NCBI RefSeq assembly: GCF_041737845.1 | Contig: NZ_JBGSQX010000147.1 | Coordinates: 65,322 to 129,321 of the forward strand | Length of the DNA stretch: 64,000 nucleotides | Reading direction: 5' to 3' | From: Desulfococcus sp041737845 | GTDB lineage: Bacteria; Desulfobacterota; Desulfobacteria; Desulfobacterales; Desulfococcaceae | Part shown: in pieces, positions 17,769 through 26,981 of the stretch | How positions within the stretch are numbered: the stretch's first letter is position 1 | How the letters are laid out: each line of letters begins with the position of its first letter | The notes under the pieces: generated by a model | Told to the model about the DNA's origin: nothing | The model's database searches: none | The model's input: the letters and a program-made list of their open reading frames with translations, nothing else | Translations under genes and position numbers: made by a program

Positions 17769-18038
17769 ATGATTGACAAAGCCCAACTGTGTGAGAAAAT
17801 ACGAAAGATCTATCCCGACATCGGGGAGTGCGGTATCGACGTCAAGGTCGAGTACGACGATCAGCAGAAGGCCTGGGTCGTGGATCTCAAGAAAGGCGGC
17901 CATGAGCTCAAGACCTTCCTCGAGGACAACGACGCGGAAAAGTGCCTGGACGGGAAGCAGTGCGTGAGCTTGGGGATCGAGATCGCGCAGCTCAAGGCCA
18001 ATGTCGAACGGATGAAGGAAACAGACGGGAGATCCTGA
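17769..18038 (+). CDS. Small conserved-type hypothetical protein, 89 aa
   Basis: I do not recognise this protein. It is 89 residues, acidic to neutral, with four cysteines (positions 7, 20, 58 and 64) and a predicted alpha/beta pattern followed by a C-terminal helix (AQLKANVERMKE). AAAGGA lies 8 nt before the ATG at 17769, which I prefer to an ATG three codons earlier. It stands 126 bp after the MscS-like gene and converges on the CoA-disulfide reductase gene. Confidence 0.6.
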   Translation: MIDKAQLCEKIRKIYPDIGECGIDVKVEYDDQQKAWVVDLKKGGHELKTFLEDNDAEKCLDGKQCVSLGIEIAQLKANVERMKETDGRS

Positions 18039-18156
18039 TCGGAAGGCGCGGCCGTCATGTTGCGCAGAAGGCTGTGAGGCATCCTGCGGACCACCGGAAT
18101 GCGGCGGCGGCAGGGTGCCTCTTCATTTTATGATGCCGAGGCGCGCGAAAAAAGCG

Positions 18157-19857
18157 TTACATTCCCAGGTAATCGAGTTCGAAGGGCCACGCCTCGTGGC
18201 CGCCCTCCATGAACCATACCCGGTCGAATCCCGCCGCCTGAAGGATTCGCTGGGCCTCGTACCCCCGCAGACTGATCTTGCAGAAGGTGATGATATCCGT
18301 GTCGCGGGGGATTTCGTTCAGGCGCTCCCGGAGCTCTCCCAGGGGAATGTGGACGACCCGTTCGTAGGCCATCTTGAGCATCTTGTTCTCGTCGGGCTCC
18401 CGGACGTCCAGGAGGATGACCTCTTTCCGGTCCATGCGCTCCTTGGTTTCGTATACATTGAGGCATCGGGCTATCCCGTCCATCTTGTTGCTCAGCACGT
18501 GGGCGCAGACGGCGATGGGGTCGATGGGCGGGCTGAACGGCGGCGCGTAGGCCAGGTCGATATCGGCCAGATCTTCCAGGGTGCCGCCGTAGTAGATCGT
18601 GCTTGCGGCCACGTCCAGGCGCTTGGCCCCGTCTCCTGCGCCGGCGACCTGGACGCCCAGGACCTTGCGGTCCCGCTTGTCGGCCAGCATCTTGATCAGG
18701 AAATACCTCGCTTTCTTCATGTAGTGGGGCCGGTCCGGACCGCCCCAGACGATGGAAGCGTAGTCGATGCCCAGCCTGCGGGCCATGGTCTCGGTGAGGC
18801 CGGTACGGCCCACGGTGTAGTCGAAGGCCTTGACGACGCCGGTGCCGTTGATGCCCGGAAAGGGGGTCTGGCAGCCGGCAATGTGGTTGGCGATGGTCCG
18901 TCCGTGCTTGTTGGCCGTGGAGCCCAGGGGCACGTACATGGGCTGTGCCACGGTCTTGTTGATGAAACGGTTCACCACGCAGTCGCCGCCGGCGTAGATG
19001 TCCGGGTCGCTGGTCTGGCAGTTTTCGTTGACCAGGATGCCCCGATCGCAGAACAGTCCGGCCGCTTTCGCCAGTTCGTCATTGGGGCGGGTCCCCACGG
19101 CCACCACGACGCAGTCGGCGGGTATCGCGCGCCGGTCGGTCCGGACCGACGTCACCCTGCCGGCCTCGTCGCCATCGAGCCCCACGACCCGTTCGCCCAA
19201 AACCAGTTCGACGTCGTTGTCCTCCAGGTGGGTCTGGACATAGGCGGCGATATCCTTGTCGAGAATGCCGGGCAGGATCTGGTCGACCATCTCGACCATG
19301 GTGACGTTCAGGCCCCGCTGGATCAGGGCTTCGGCCATCTCCATGCCGATGAGGCCCGCGCCGACCATGACGGCGGTTTCAAGCCCCTGTGCCTTGATCT
19401 CCTCCACCAGGGTCCGGGCATGCTCGGGATGGGTCATGAACCAGACGTTCTTGAGGTCGAGGCCTGGAATGGGCGGCCGGAAGGCGGATCCGCCGGTGGC
19501 CAGGACCAGCTTGTCGTAGGGCAGCTCAGACGTCTCTCCCGTCTCCAGGTGCTTGACGGCCACGGTTTTTTTATCCCGGTGGATCCGGATGGCCTCGGTC
19601 CGCGTGATTACCTTGAATCCCTTGGTCCGTTGAAAAAAATCGGCGGTGCGCGGAAGCCCGACCTGGGTGTGGGTGAGGGCGTTGATGTTCAGGAACTCGC
19701 CCTCCACGTAGTAGGGCAGCCCGCAGGCACCGTAGGAGATCAGGCTGTCCCTCTCGATCATCGTGACGTCCGCATCCGGACAGAGCCGTTTCAGGCGCGA
19801 TGCCGTTTTCGGGCCGCATGCAACGCCGCCGATGATCAGGACACGTAACTGAGCCAT
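18157..19857 (-). CDS. CoA-disulfide reductase / NADH:polysulfide oxidoreductase with rhodanese domain
   Basis: 566-residue flavoprotein disulfide reductase. FAD motif LIIGGVACGPKTA (7-20), single redox cysteine Cys45 in YGACGLPYYVEG, NAD(P) motif VGAGLIGMEMAE (about 163), FAD C-terminal motif DIYAGGDC. A rhodanese domain (about 465-566) carries its own active cysteine, Cys526 (FCKISLRG). CoADR-rhodanese fusions reduce CoA disulfide, polysulfide or elemental sulfur, which fits sulfur-metabolising anaerobes. AAAGGA lies 8 nt before the ATG. It stands alone on its strand. Confidence 0.87.
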   Translation of the reverse strand: MAQLRVLIIGGVACGPKTASRLKRLCPDADVTMIERDSLISYGACGLPYYVEGEFLNINALTHTQVGLPRTADFFQRTKGFKVITRTEAIRIHRDKKTVAVKHLETGETSELPYDKLVLATGGSAFRPPIPGLDLKNVWFMTHPEHARTLVEEIKAQGLETAVMVGAGLIGMEMAEALIQRGLNVTMVEMVDQILPGILDKDIAAYVQTHLEDNDVELVLGERVVGLDGDEAGRVTSVRTDRRAIPADCVVVAVGTRPNDELAKAAGLFCDRGILVNENCQTSDPDIYAGGDCVVNRFINKTVAQPMYVPLGSTANKHGRTIANHIAGCQTPFPGINGTGVVKAFDYTVGRTGLTETMARRLGIDYASIVWGGPDRPHYMKKARYFLIKMLADKRDRKVLGVQVAGAGDGAKRLDVAASTIYYGGTLEDLADIDLAYAPPFSPPIDPIAVCAHVLSNKMDGIARCLNVYETKERMDRKEVILLDVREPDENKMLKMAYERVVHIPLGELRERLNEIPRDTDIITFCKISLRGYEAQRILQAAGFDRVWFMEGGHEAWPFELDYLGM

Positions 19858-20177
19858 GAGGTGTTTCCTTTCGTCTGAAGTTTGTGTGATCTGGGCCTTT
19901 GGCCATGAAGACCCTAAAATGCGAATAGTCTCTTATCTATGATCCATACAAGGATCTCCCCCTCCTTGTCAACCGGTTCACCTTGAACGATTTTCAAAAA
20001 GTTTTCAAGGGGCACCCGAGGCCCCTGGATTCCCATACCGGGCGCTGCCGCCCGGGCGGATGGAAATGATCTCGGATTATCGGATTTTTTTCCAGCCCCG
20101 GTGTGCTATAGTGCGCTCCCGCGGATGCGGGCAGGACCGCTTTCCGATGTTACGGTATCCTCAAAGAAGGGAGCGAG
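19858..20177. other. 320-bp divergent intergenic region
   Basis: Holds control signals for two divergent genes. On the minus strand, TTGACA (19972-19967), 18 bp, TATGGA (19948-19943) could serve the CoA-disulfide reductase. On the plus strand an extended -10 (TGC-TATAGT, 20104-20112) could serve the methyltransferase. Between them are GC-rich inverted repeats (about 20008-20056) without a clear role. No ORF or RNA gene is recognised. Confidence 0.45.
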
Positions 20178-21017
20178 ATGAAAACCTACGAACAAGCCAT
20201 CAAGGATCATTACAGCCGGGAAAACCTGAGCGACAACATTCGAAAGGCCCTTGTCAGGACCGGCGAAACCGTGTCGTCCCACGCCGACACCGAGGCATTC
20301 GACGAATTTCACATCCGGGGGCGGGAGGCCACGCGGGCCCTGGCGGATCTCGCGGGGCTCACGGCGGGGATGCGCGTCCTCGATCTCGGGTGCGGCATCG
20401 GGGGCCCCGCCCGGACCCTGGCGGCGGAGTACGGGTGTGTGGTGACCGGTGTCGACCTGGTGGAGGAGTATGTCCGGGCCGCGGAAATGCTGACGGCCCA
20501 GGTCGGCCTGTCGGATCGCGTCGACTTCCGGCACGGCGACATGGCGGCCCTGCCTTTCGACCCGTCGAGCTTTGATGCCGTCTGGACCGTGCACACCACC
20601 ATGAACGTCGAAAACAAGACCGACCTGTTTGCGGGGATGGGGCGCGTCCTCAAACCCGGCGGGCTGCTGGTGCTTTACGAGGTCTGCGCGGGCGCGGCCT
20701 CCCCGCCCTATTATCCCGTACCGTGGGCGAGCGACGACGCCATCAACTTCCTCGTCTCGACCGATGAACTGAAGCGGCTTCTGGGGGCTTCGGGCTTCTT
20801 GGAACTCGCGTGGCAGGATGTTTCGCAGGTCTCCCTGGACTGGCTGAATCGTGCGATCGCCGCCCGGAAAGCCGCAGGCAAGGGCGCCGGGCCAGCGAAG
20901 GTGGGGCTGGGCGTCGTGATGGGGGAAACCGCCGCCCAGAAGAGCGGCAATATGGTGCGGAACCTCGAGGAGGACAGAATTCGTTTGATCCAGGGAGTAT
21001 TTCAGCTTGGAAGCTGA
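20178..21017 (+). CDS. SAM-dependent methyltransferase (glycine/sarcosine-methyltransferase-like)
   Basis: 279-residue class I methyltransferase. Motif I VLDLGCGIGGPA (about 70-81), a following acidic strand (VVTGVDLVEEYV), motif II/post-I GDMAALPF, and LKPGGLLVLYEV (about 163). The overall pattern resembles sarcosine/dimethylglycine or sterol-type N/C-methyltransferases; the substrate cannot be named. GGGAG lies 4 nt before the ATG. It converges on the gntR gene with an 11-bp gap and has its own promoter, so it is probably independent of the lactate genes. Confidence 0.78.
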   Translation: MKTYEQAIKDHYSRENLSDNIRKALVRTGETVSSHADTEAFDEFHIRGREATRALADLAGLTAGMRVLDLGCGIGGPARTLAAEYGCVVTGVDLVEEYVRAAEMLTAQVGLSDRVDFRHGDMAALPFDPSSFDAVWTVHTTMNVENKTDLFAGMGRVLKPGGLLVLYEVCAGAASPPYYPVPWASDDAINFLVSTDELKRLLGASGFLELAWQDVSQVSLDWLNRAIAARKAAGKGAGPAKVGLGVVMGETAAQKSGNMVRNLEEDRIRLIQGVFQLGS

Positions 21018-21028
21018 ATCGGTCCCGC

Positions 21029-21745
21029 CTAGACCTCGCGGTTGAGTTTCTTGAAAAAATCCATCACGAAGGTGATGTGGGTTTTCATGGCCGCGAACGC
21101 CGCTTCCGGGTCCCGGTTTTTGATGGCCTGGATGATGGCGACGTGTTGTTTGAAGATCTGGTCGATGTTGGTGGGCTCCTCATAGAGGTACCGCAGGTTT
21201 TCCTTGATGCCGATGAAGAGGAAGTCGAAGAAGGTCTTCATCAGGTAGATCTGCACCGGGTTCTTGGTGGCATAGGTGATGGCCATGTGGAACGATACGT
21301 CGGCCTCGTTTCCCAGCTCACCGTTCCGGATCTGTTCCTCCAACTCGGAAATGCTTTTTTCGAGAAAACGGATGTCTTTTTCATCGGCGCGAAGGGCCGC
21401 CAGGGCGGCGGCATTGGTCTCCAGGCCCATCCGAACCTCAAGCAGGTCCGTGAGGGAGGCATCCTGATTCTCCATGGCCACCGCCAGGGGGCTTCTGTTG
21501 ATAGCCTCGGTGCCGCGAACAAAGGTCCCCTGGCCCTGCTTCTGTTCCAAAAACCCCATCACCACCAGTTTCCGGATGGCATCCCGGACCGAGGTCCGGC
21601 TGACGCCCAGGGCGTCGGCCAGATCCCGTTCCGGCATGATCTGTTCGCCGGGTTTGAGTTCTCCTCGGAAAATGAGTTCTCTCAACTGCTCGAAAACCTG
21701 GTCGGATATCCGCTTGGGCTTGATCGGTTTCAGTTCAATCTTCAT
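21029..21745 (-). CDS. GntR/FadR-family regulator (LldR-like) of the lactate region
   Basis: 238 residues: N-terminal winged HTH (about 12-75, PERDLADALGVSRTSVRDAIRKL) and a C-terminal all-helical FCD domain that binds a small organic acid, with metal-binding His residues (FHMAITYA). It is the last gene of the glcD-glcF-gntR operon; its ATG overlaps the glcF stop (ATGA). Its family recognises TGGT-N(2-3)-ACCA, and such sites stand in the control region at 24539 and 24685. It is probably the lactate- or glycolate-responsive repressor of both divergent operons. Confidence 0.85.
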   Translation of the reverse strand: MKIELKPIKPKRISDQVFEQLRELIFRGELKPGEQIMPERDLADALGVSRTSVRDAIRKLVVMGFLEQKQGQGTFVRGTEAINRSPLAVAMENQDASLTDLLEVRMGLETNAAALAALRADEKDIRFLEKSISELEEQIRNGELGNEADVSFHMAITYATKNPVQIYLMKTFFDFLFIGIKENLRYLYEEPTNIDQIFKQHVAIIQAIKNRDPEAAFAAMKTHITFVMDFFKKLNREV

Positions 21746-23067
21746 GGTGCTTTCAATCGCTCCGCATAGATTTCAATGGGATGCCTGACGGTAATCCGAT
21801 CCCCGGCCTGCGACAGCGCGTCGGAGATCTGGAGCATGCAGGCAGGGCAGCCCGTGGCGATCGACGAACAGCCGGTGGCCACGATGTTATCCCGTTTTTG
21901 CCGGCCGATCTTAGATGAAATCCCATAATACTGCAAATTGAAACTGCCGCCCATGCCGCAGCACCAGTCCGACGATGCCATCTCCTTGAGCTGGTAACGG
22001 GGATTTGCCCGGATCATCGCCCGGGGTTCGGCCGAGACGCCCAGCGCCTTTTTCAGGTGGCAGGGGTCATGATAGGTGATCACCACGGGAGGCTCTCCGG
22101 CGTCTGCCCCGGTGTCGGCGGCCGGGGGGGCAAGGCCCACGATATTGACCATGAACGCATTGATATCCATGGTTTTTTCCGCAACCCGCTCGACCTTGTG
22201 CAGGAACCCGTCGCCGCCGCCGCCCGCGGCCTCCGCCATGACCGGCCAGACCTCCCTGATGGTGGAGGTGCAGGTGGCGCAGGCGGTGACGAGATAGTCG
22301 AATTCACCGGGGTTGAACCGGTCGAGATTGTGGTTCAGGAGGTTTTTGAAGGTCTTCATGTCCCCGGATGAGGCGGCCGGAATCCCGCAGCAGGCCTGGT
22401 TTTCCGGCAGGAAGATCCCGACGCCGTGATGGGTGAGCACGTCGACGGTTGCCTGGGCGATATGGGGAAAGATCTTGTCCAGGAGACACCCCACGTAGAA
22501 AGCGGCCCTGACCCCCGATTTTCCGGGCCGGGTCTTCATGGACGGCACCATCTTGTGGAAAGGCGTATCCGCAAGGTTTTTGAAGTGGCGGTCCCCCAGG
22601 AGCGGCGAAATGATCCGGGCGCAGGAGGTCCCGACAACATCGTTGACCGGCTTCGTGAACACCTTCTGGAATTTGGCCCCCCATTCCCCCATTTTGTCGA
22701 AAAGCTGGGGATGGGCCAGCATGCCCCGGAGCACCAGCTTCTTGGCCGGCGGCAGGCCCATGTATCCGGTCAGGATGGCGCGGGCCTTCATGAAGATTTC
22801 CAGGACGCTGACGCCCGAGGGGCAGTTGGCCGCGCACGACCCGCACAGGAGGCACTTGTTGAGGCGTTCGTAAACCCCTTCCGGGTCCTGGAACATCTCC
22901 TGCATCAGCCCGTCCAGGAGGGCCAGTTTTCCCCGGGCCACGTCGGCTTCGCGCCCGGTCTGTTCGTACAGGGGGCAGACCGACTGGCACATGCCGCACC
23001 GCATGCAGACCACGAGCTGGTCCTCCAGGTCCTTCATCAGACGGGTGAGTTCTTTCATATCGGACAT
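21742..23067 (-). CDS. glcF: Glycolate/lactate oxidase iron-sulfur subunit (GlcF-like)
   Basis: 441 residues. Two [4Fe-4S] ferredoxin motifs (CMRCGMCQSVCP about 21-32, CLLCGSCAANCP about 71-82) are followed by two CCG domains (CCGIPAA about 223; DWCCGMGG about 375), the pattern of GlcF and LldE-like electron-transfer subunits. It passes electrons from the GlcD flavoprotein toward the quinone or redox pool. AGGAGG precedes the ATG at 23067. It starts 2 bp after the glcD stop and overlaps the gntR start, so the three genes form one operon. Confidence 0.9.
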   Translation of the reverse strand: MSDMKELTRLMKDLEDQLVVCMRCGMCQSVCPLYEQTGREADVARGKLALLDGLMQEMFQDPEGVYERLNKCLLCGSCAANCPSGVSVLEIFMKARAILTGYMGLPPAKKLVLRGMLAHPQLFDKMGEWGAKFQKVFTKPVNDVVGTSCARIISPLLGDRHFKNLADTPFHKMVPSMKTRPGKSGVRAAFYVGCLLDKIFPHIAQATVDVLTHHGVGIFLPENQACCGIPAASSGDMKTFKNLLNHNLDRFNPGEFDYLVTACATCTSTIREVWPVMAEAAGGGGDGFLHKVERVAEKTMDINAFMVNIVGLAPPAADTGADAGEPPVVITYHDPCHLKKALGVSAEPRAMIRANPRYQLKEMASSDWCCGMGGSFNLQYYGISSKIGRQKRDNIVATGCSSIATGCPACMLQISDALSQAGDRITVRHPIEIYAERLKAP

Positions 23068-23069
23068 GA

Positions 23070-24455
23070 TCAGCCTCCTATCACCTTGCCGGGGTTGAGG
23101 ATGTTCTTGGGGTCCAGGGCCGCCTTGACGGCCCGGGAATAGAGGATGGTTGCGAGGCTCGTCTCCTTTTCCAGAAAACACGATTTGGCGATGCCGGTGC
23201 CGTGCTCGCCCGAAAGAGTGCCGCCCATGGCCAGGGCCTTGTCGAAGATGGCCTCGATGGCGGCCTCGACCCGCGTCCATTCCTCGGTGTTGCGCTTGTC
23301 CGTCAGGATGGTGGGGTGGAGGTTCCCGTCCCCGGCGTGGCCGAAGGTGCCGATCTCCAGGCGGAATTTTTTGGCGATGTCCTGCATGGCCTGGACCATC
23401 TCGGGAATCCGGCTGCGCGGCACGGTGGCGTCTTCCAGCACCAGGGTCGGCTTGAGCTTGGCCAGGGCCGACAGGGCGCTGCGCCGGGCCGCCCACACCT
23501 TGTCGCGCTCGGCGTCGTCCCTTGCCACGCGGATGTCGGTGGCGTTCAGGCGCCGGCAGATCTCCTCGACCCTGACGGCGTCCTCCTCGACCATGGCCGG
23601 GTGGCCGTCCACCTCGATGAGCAGGAGGGCTGCGGCGTCGGTGGGAAGCCCGGCGTGGCTGTAGCTCTCCACGGCGCGGATGGTGAAGTTGTCCATGAAC
23701 TCCAGGGTGCAGGGGATGATCCGGGCCGCGATGATGGCGGCCACCGCCTCCGAGGCCTTGATCATCTCGTCGAACACGGCCACCATGGCTTTCCGGTGGG
23801 CCGGGGGCGGGATGAGCTTGAGGGTGATCTCGTCGAAGACCCCGAGGGTCCCCTCGGAGCCCACCATGAGGCCCGTGAGGTTGTAGCCGGTGGCGCATTT
23901 GACGGTCTTGGAGCCCGTCTTGACGATCTCCCCCTTCGTGTCGAAGAATTTCAACCCCATGACGTAATTCGAGGTCACGCCGTATTTGAGGCCCCGGAGC
24001 CCCCCGGCGTTCTCCGCCACGTTGCCGCCCAGGGTCGAGACGGCCTGGCTGCCGGGGTCCGGCGGATAGAAGAGCCCCTTGGCCTCGGCGGCCGCGGCGA
24101 ACTTGGCGGTCACCACCCCCGGCTGGACCACGGCGTACATGTCGGCCTCGTTGATCTCGAGGATCCGGTTGAGTCCGTTGGTCAGGATCACGATGCCTTC
24201 CCGGGAGGTCGGAACGGTTCCGCCGCTCAGGTTGGTGCCGGCTCCCCGGACGGTGAGCGGCAGGCCGTTTTCGCCGCAGAGTGCGACGACGCGTCCCAGG
24301 GCTTCGCTGTCCGTGGGGCGGGCCACCAGCGCGGGAATGACCGGTTTGACCACGGCGGCATCATAGCTGTAGGTCATGAGGTCCGCGTCGTCGGTGAATA
24401 CGTTGTCGGCACCCACGATATTTTTGAATTCTTGGGTCAGGGCGGGAGTAAGCAT
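23070..24455 (-). CDS. glcD: FAD-linked 2-hydroxyacid (D-lactate/glycolate) dehydrogenase (GlcD/Dld-like)
   Basis: 461 residues: PCMH-type FAD-binding domain (GLPLTVRGAGTNLSGGT about 76-92) and a C-terminal FAD-oxidase domain with the GHAGDGNLHP motif (about 370) and the closing EHGTG (about 416). Oxidises D-lactate or glycolate to pyruvate or glyoxylate. Substrate choice between lactate and glycolate cannot be settled from sequence, but LutABC and LctP next door favour lactate. ATG 24455 has AAAGGAGG about 9 nt upstream; an ATG 15 codons earlier is unlikely. Confidence 0.9.
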   Translation of the reverse strand: MLTPALTQEFKNIVGADNVFTDDADLMTYSYDAAVVKPVIPALVARPTDSEALGRVVALCGENGLPLTVRGAGTNLSGGTVPTSREGIVILTNGLNRILEINEADMYAVVQPGVVTAKFAAAAEAKGLFYPPDPGSQAVSTLGGNVAENAGGLRGLKYGVTSNYVMGLKFFDTKGEIVKTGSKTVKCATGYNLTGLMVGSEGTLGVFDEITLKLIPPPAHRKAMVAVFDEMIKASEAVAAIIAARIIPCTLEFMDNFTIRAVESYSHAGLPTDAAALLLIEVDGHPAMVEEDAVRVEEICRRLNATDIRVARDDAERDKVWAARRSALSALAKLKPTLVLEDATVPRSRIPEMVQAMQDIAKKFRLEIGTFGHAGDGNLHPTILTDKRNTEEWTRVEAAIEAIFDKALAMGGTLSGEHGTGIAKSCFLEKETSLATILYSRAVKAALDPKNILNPGKVIGG

Positions 24456-24538
24456 ACAGTCGGCCTCCTTTAGGCTGTCGTGCGTCCGGTGGACGCCCAA
24501 TAAGGTTTATGCAGCATACCAATAAGGGAGTTAACTTA

Positions 24539-24549
24539 TGGTATTACCA
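24539..24549. promoter_or_regulatory. FadR/LldR-type operator for glcDF-gntR
   Basis: TGGTATTACCA, a perfect match to the GntR/FadR-family consensus TGGT-N3-ACCA, lies 84 bp upstream of the glcD ATG. A related half-site (CATACCAATAAG, 24515-24526; ATTGGTATG on the other strand) lies just downstream toward glcD. On the minus strand a weak promoter (TTGGTG, 17 bp, TACCAT) would have its -10 inside this operator. It is the likely target of the gntR product. Confidence 0.65.
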
Positions 24550-24655
24550 GATACATAGAACACCAATGCTGGTTTATAAAGGATGATTGAAGATCCGATA
24601 ACCTATTTTACATGTTGAATAACATTCACATTCTATTATTTCAAGTATTTTTTTC

Positions 24656-24694
24656 TTGACAAGGAAAAAAAGGTATTTTATTAGTGGTCATACC
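24656..24694 (+). promoter_or_regulatory. lutABC promoter with overlapping GntR operator
   Basis: TTGACA (24656-24661), 17 bp, TATTAG (24679-24684), immediately followed by TGGTCATACC (24685-24694), a TGGT-N3-ACC operator spanning the predicted start of transcription. Bound repressor would block the polymerase. The 338-bp gap 24456-24793 holds both divergent promoters and no other gene. Confidence 0.62.
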
Positions 24695-24793
24695 TTTGAT
24701 CAAAATAACCTTTGAGGAATGGAAAGGGCGGTCGACAGGGGTAATCGCCCAACCAGCCCCGGGTGTCATCATCCCAAGCATGCAGGAGGAACG

Positions 24794-25543
24794 ATGCGTC
24801 AATATCCCCCCAAACCGGAAAAAATCTATTTCTTCGGCACCTGCCTCATCGACATGGCCTATCCCGAAGCGGGGATGGCCGCCATCCGACTCATCCAGCG
24901 GGAAGGGGTGGAGGTTGTCTTTCCCCGGGGGCAGTCCTGCTGCGGCCAGCCGGCCTACAACTCCGGATTTCCCGAGGAGGCGCGTCGGGTGGCCGAGAAG
25001 CAGATGCAGATTTTCCACAAACCCTATCCGATCGTGGTGCCGTCCGGCTCCTGTGCGGGGATGATGCGCCATCACTACCCGAAGATCTTCAAGAATGATC
25101 CCGACAGATCCCGGGTTGAGGCGTTTTCAGAGCGGGTTTTCGAACTGACGGAGTTTCTCGTCCATGTCCTCGACATCCAGTTTGAGGACCTGGGGGCGCC
25201 GGTCACCGTGACGTGGCATTCCTCCTGCCACGCCGCCCGGGAGATGGGCGTCATCGAGGACAGCAAGTCCCTCATCCGGAAGCTCAAAAACGTCACCCTG
25301 GTGGCGCTTGAAAACGAGCACCAGTGCTGCGGGTTCGGCGGCACCTTCGCAGTCAAGCAGCCGGAGATCTCCAATGCCATGGTGGCGGACAAGGTTGACG
25401 ACATCCGGACGACGGGCGCCGCCGAGGTACTTGGGGGTGACTGCGGGTGTCTCATGAACATCACCGGGGCCATGGCCCACCGGAGGATACCCGTCACCGG
25501 CCGGCACATCGCCGAATTCATATGGGAGCGTATCCATGCCTGA
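24794..25543 (+). CDS. lutA: L-lactate utilisation protein A (LutA/YkgE, CCG-domain)
   Basis: 249 residues with two cysteine-rich CCG domains (SCCGQPAYNSG about 48-58, QCCGFGGTF about 178-186), the hallmark of LutA/LldE. With LutB and LutC it forms an iron-sulfur L-lactate dehydrogenase giving pyruvate. AGGAGG precedes the ATG at 24794 by about 5 nt. Its stop overlaps the lutB start by 8 bp. Expression is probably repressed by the adjacent GntR. Confidence 0.9.
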   Translation: MRQYPPKPEKIYFFGTCLIDMAYPEAGMAAIRLIQREGVEVVFPRGQSCCGQPAYNSGFPEEARRVAEKQMQIFHKPYPIVVPSGSCAGMMRHHYPKIFKNDPDRSRVEAFSERVFELTEFLVHVLDIQFEDLGAPVTVTWHSSCHAAREMGVIEDSKSLIRKLKNVTLVALENEHQCCGFGGTFAVKQPEISNAMVADKVDDIRTTGAAEVLGGDCGCLMNITGAMAHRRIPVTGRHIAEFIWERIHA

Positions 25544-26981
25544 CACGAAGATTGACACGAAGATCGACACGCAATTCGATTTCAAGGCCAATGTCCGTAA
25601 GGCGTTAGCCAACAGCCAGCTCAGATCGAACCTCAAGTTCGCCATGGGGAGCATGACCGCCAAGAGAAAGGCGATCTTCAGCGACGCGGAAGCCTTCGAG
25701 GCGCTCCGGGCCCAGGGCAGCGCCATCCGGCGGCGGGCATTGCTTCAGCTTCCCGAGCTCCTTGAGCGGCTCGAAAAAAAATGCACCGAGAATGGGATTC
25801 GGGTCCACTGGGCCGACACCACCGACGAGGCCAACCGGATCGTTCTCCAGATTATCCAGGACCACCATGCCACGCGCCTGGTCAAGGGCAAGTCCATGGT
25901 CTCCGAGGAAATGCACCTCAACCATTTCCTGGCCGACCACGGCATCGAGTCCCTTGAAACAGACCTGGGGGAGTTCATCATCCAGCTCGACGGGGAGACA
26001 CCGTCCCACATCATCGTCCCGGCCATCCACAAAAACCGGCAGGAGATCGCCCGGACCTTCCACGAGAAGATCCCCGGAGCGCCTTACACGGAGGCCGTCG
26101 AGGAGCTCAACGCCATCGCCCGGAAGACCCTGCGCCGGAAGTTCTGTGAAGGCGAGGTCGGCCTGAGCGGGGTCAATATGGCCGTTGCCGAGACCGGCAC
26201 CCTCTGCCTCGTCGAAAACGAGGGCAACGGCCGCATGTGCACGACGGTCCCGCCGGTCCACATCGCCGTGATGGGGCTTGAAAAGGTCGTGGAAAAACTC
26301 TCGGACGTGCCCCCTCTCCTGCGGCTGCTCACGGGCTCGGCCACCGGTCAGATCATCACCACCTACGTCAACATGATCACGTCGCCGAGAAAGCCCGGCG
26401 AAAAGGACGGGCCCCGGGAGATCCACCTGATCCTCCTGGACAACGGGCGGTCGAAGATCCTGTCCGACGAACAGCTTCGCCAGACCCTCCAGTGCATCCG
26501 CTGCGGCACCTGCCTCAACCACTGCCCGGTCTACACCCGCATCGGCGGCCATGCCTACGGGTTCGTATATCCCGGGCCCATCGGAGAGATCCTGACGCCC
26601 CAGATGGAGGGGCTTGACAAGACCGGCGCCATCCCCACGGCCTCGACCCTCTGCAACGCCTGCGAGGAGGTCTGCCCGGTCAAGATCCCCATCCCGGACC
26701 TGATCCGCCGGCTCAGAAACGAAAGCTACGACCCCGAGGGATCGGTCCGCGGGCACGGGTTCAAGCGGACGCTTGCCGAGGCCGCCGCCTGGAAGGCATG
26801 GGCACTGGTCAACCGCCACCGGGGACTCAACGCCCTCGCAACGAAACTGGCCGCCGTTTTCGGACCGGTCCTGCCCCGCATCGGCCCTCTCGGGGCGTGG
26901 ACCCATGGGCGGACCCGGCCGGTCTTCGCCGGAAAGAGTCTCCATGACAGGGTCAAAGAGGAGGGGATCAAGAATGCCTGA
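25536..26981 (+). CDS. lutB: L-lactate utilisation protein B (LutB/YkgF)
   Basis: 481 residues. N-terminal LUD domain (about 70-290) with GKSMVSEEMHLN and AETGTLCLVENEGN, then two [4Fe-4S] motifs (CIRCGTCLNHCP about 320; CNACEEVCP about 375) and the DUF3390-like tail. Iron-sulfur core subunit of the Lut lactate dehydrogenase. It overlaps lutA by 8 bp and lutC by 8 bp, which suggests coupled translation and a fixed subunit ratio. The repeated KIDTKIDT start is unusual but harmless. Confidence 0.92.
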   Translation: MPDTKIDTKIDTQFDFKANVRKALANSQLRSNLKFAMGSMTAKRKAIFSDAEAFEALRAQGSAIRRRALLQLPELLERLEKKCTENGIRVHWADTTDEANRIVLQIIQDHHATRLVKGKSMVSEEMHLNHFLADHGIESLETDLGEFIIQLDGETPSHIIVPAIHKNRQEIARTFHEKIPGAPYTEAVEELNAIARKTLRRKFCEGEVGLSGVNMAVAETGTLCLVENEGNGRMCTTVPPVHIAVMGLEKVVEKLSDVPPLLRLLTGSATGQIITTYVNMITSPRKPGEKDGPREIHLILLDNGRSKILSDEQLRQTLQCIRCGTCLNHCPVYTRIGGHAYGFVYPGPIGEILTPQMEGLDKTGAIPTASTLCNACEEVCPVKIPIPDLIRRLRNESYDPEGSVRGHGFKRTLAEAAAWKAWALVNRHRGLNALATKLAAVFGPVLPRIGPLGAWTHGRTRPVFAGKSLHDRVKEEGIKNA

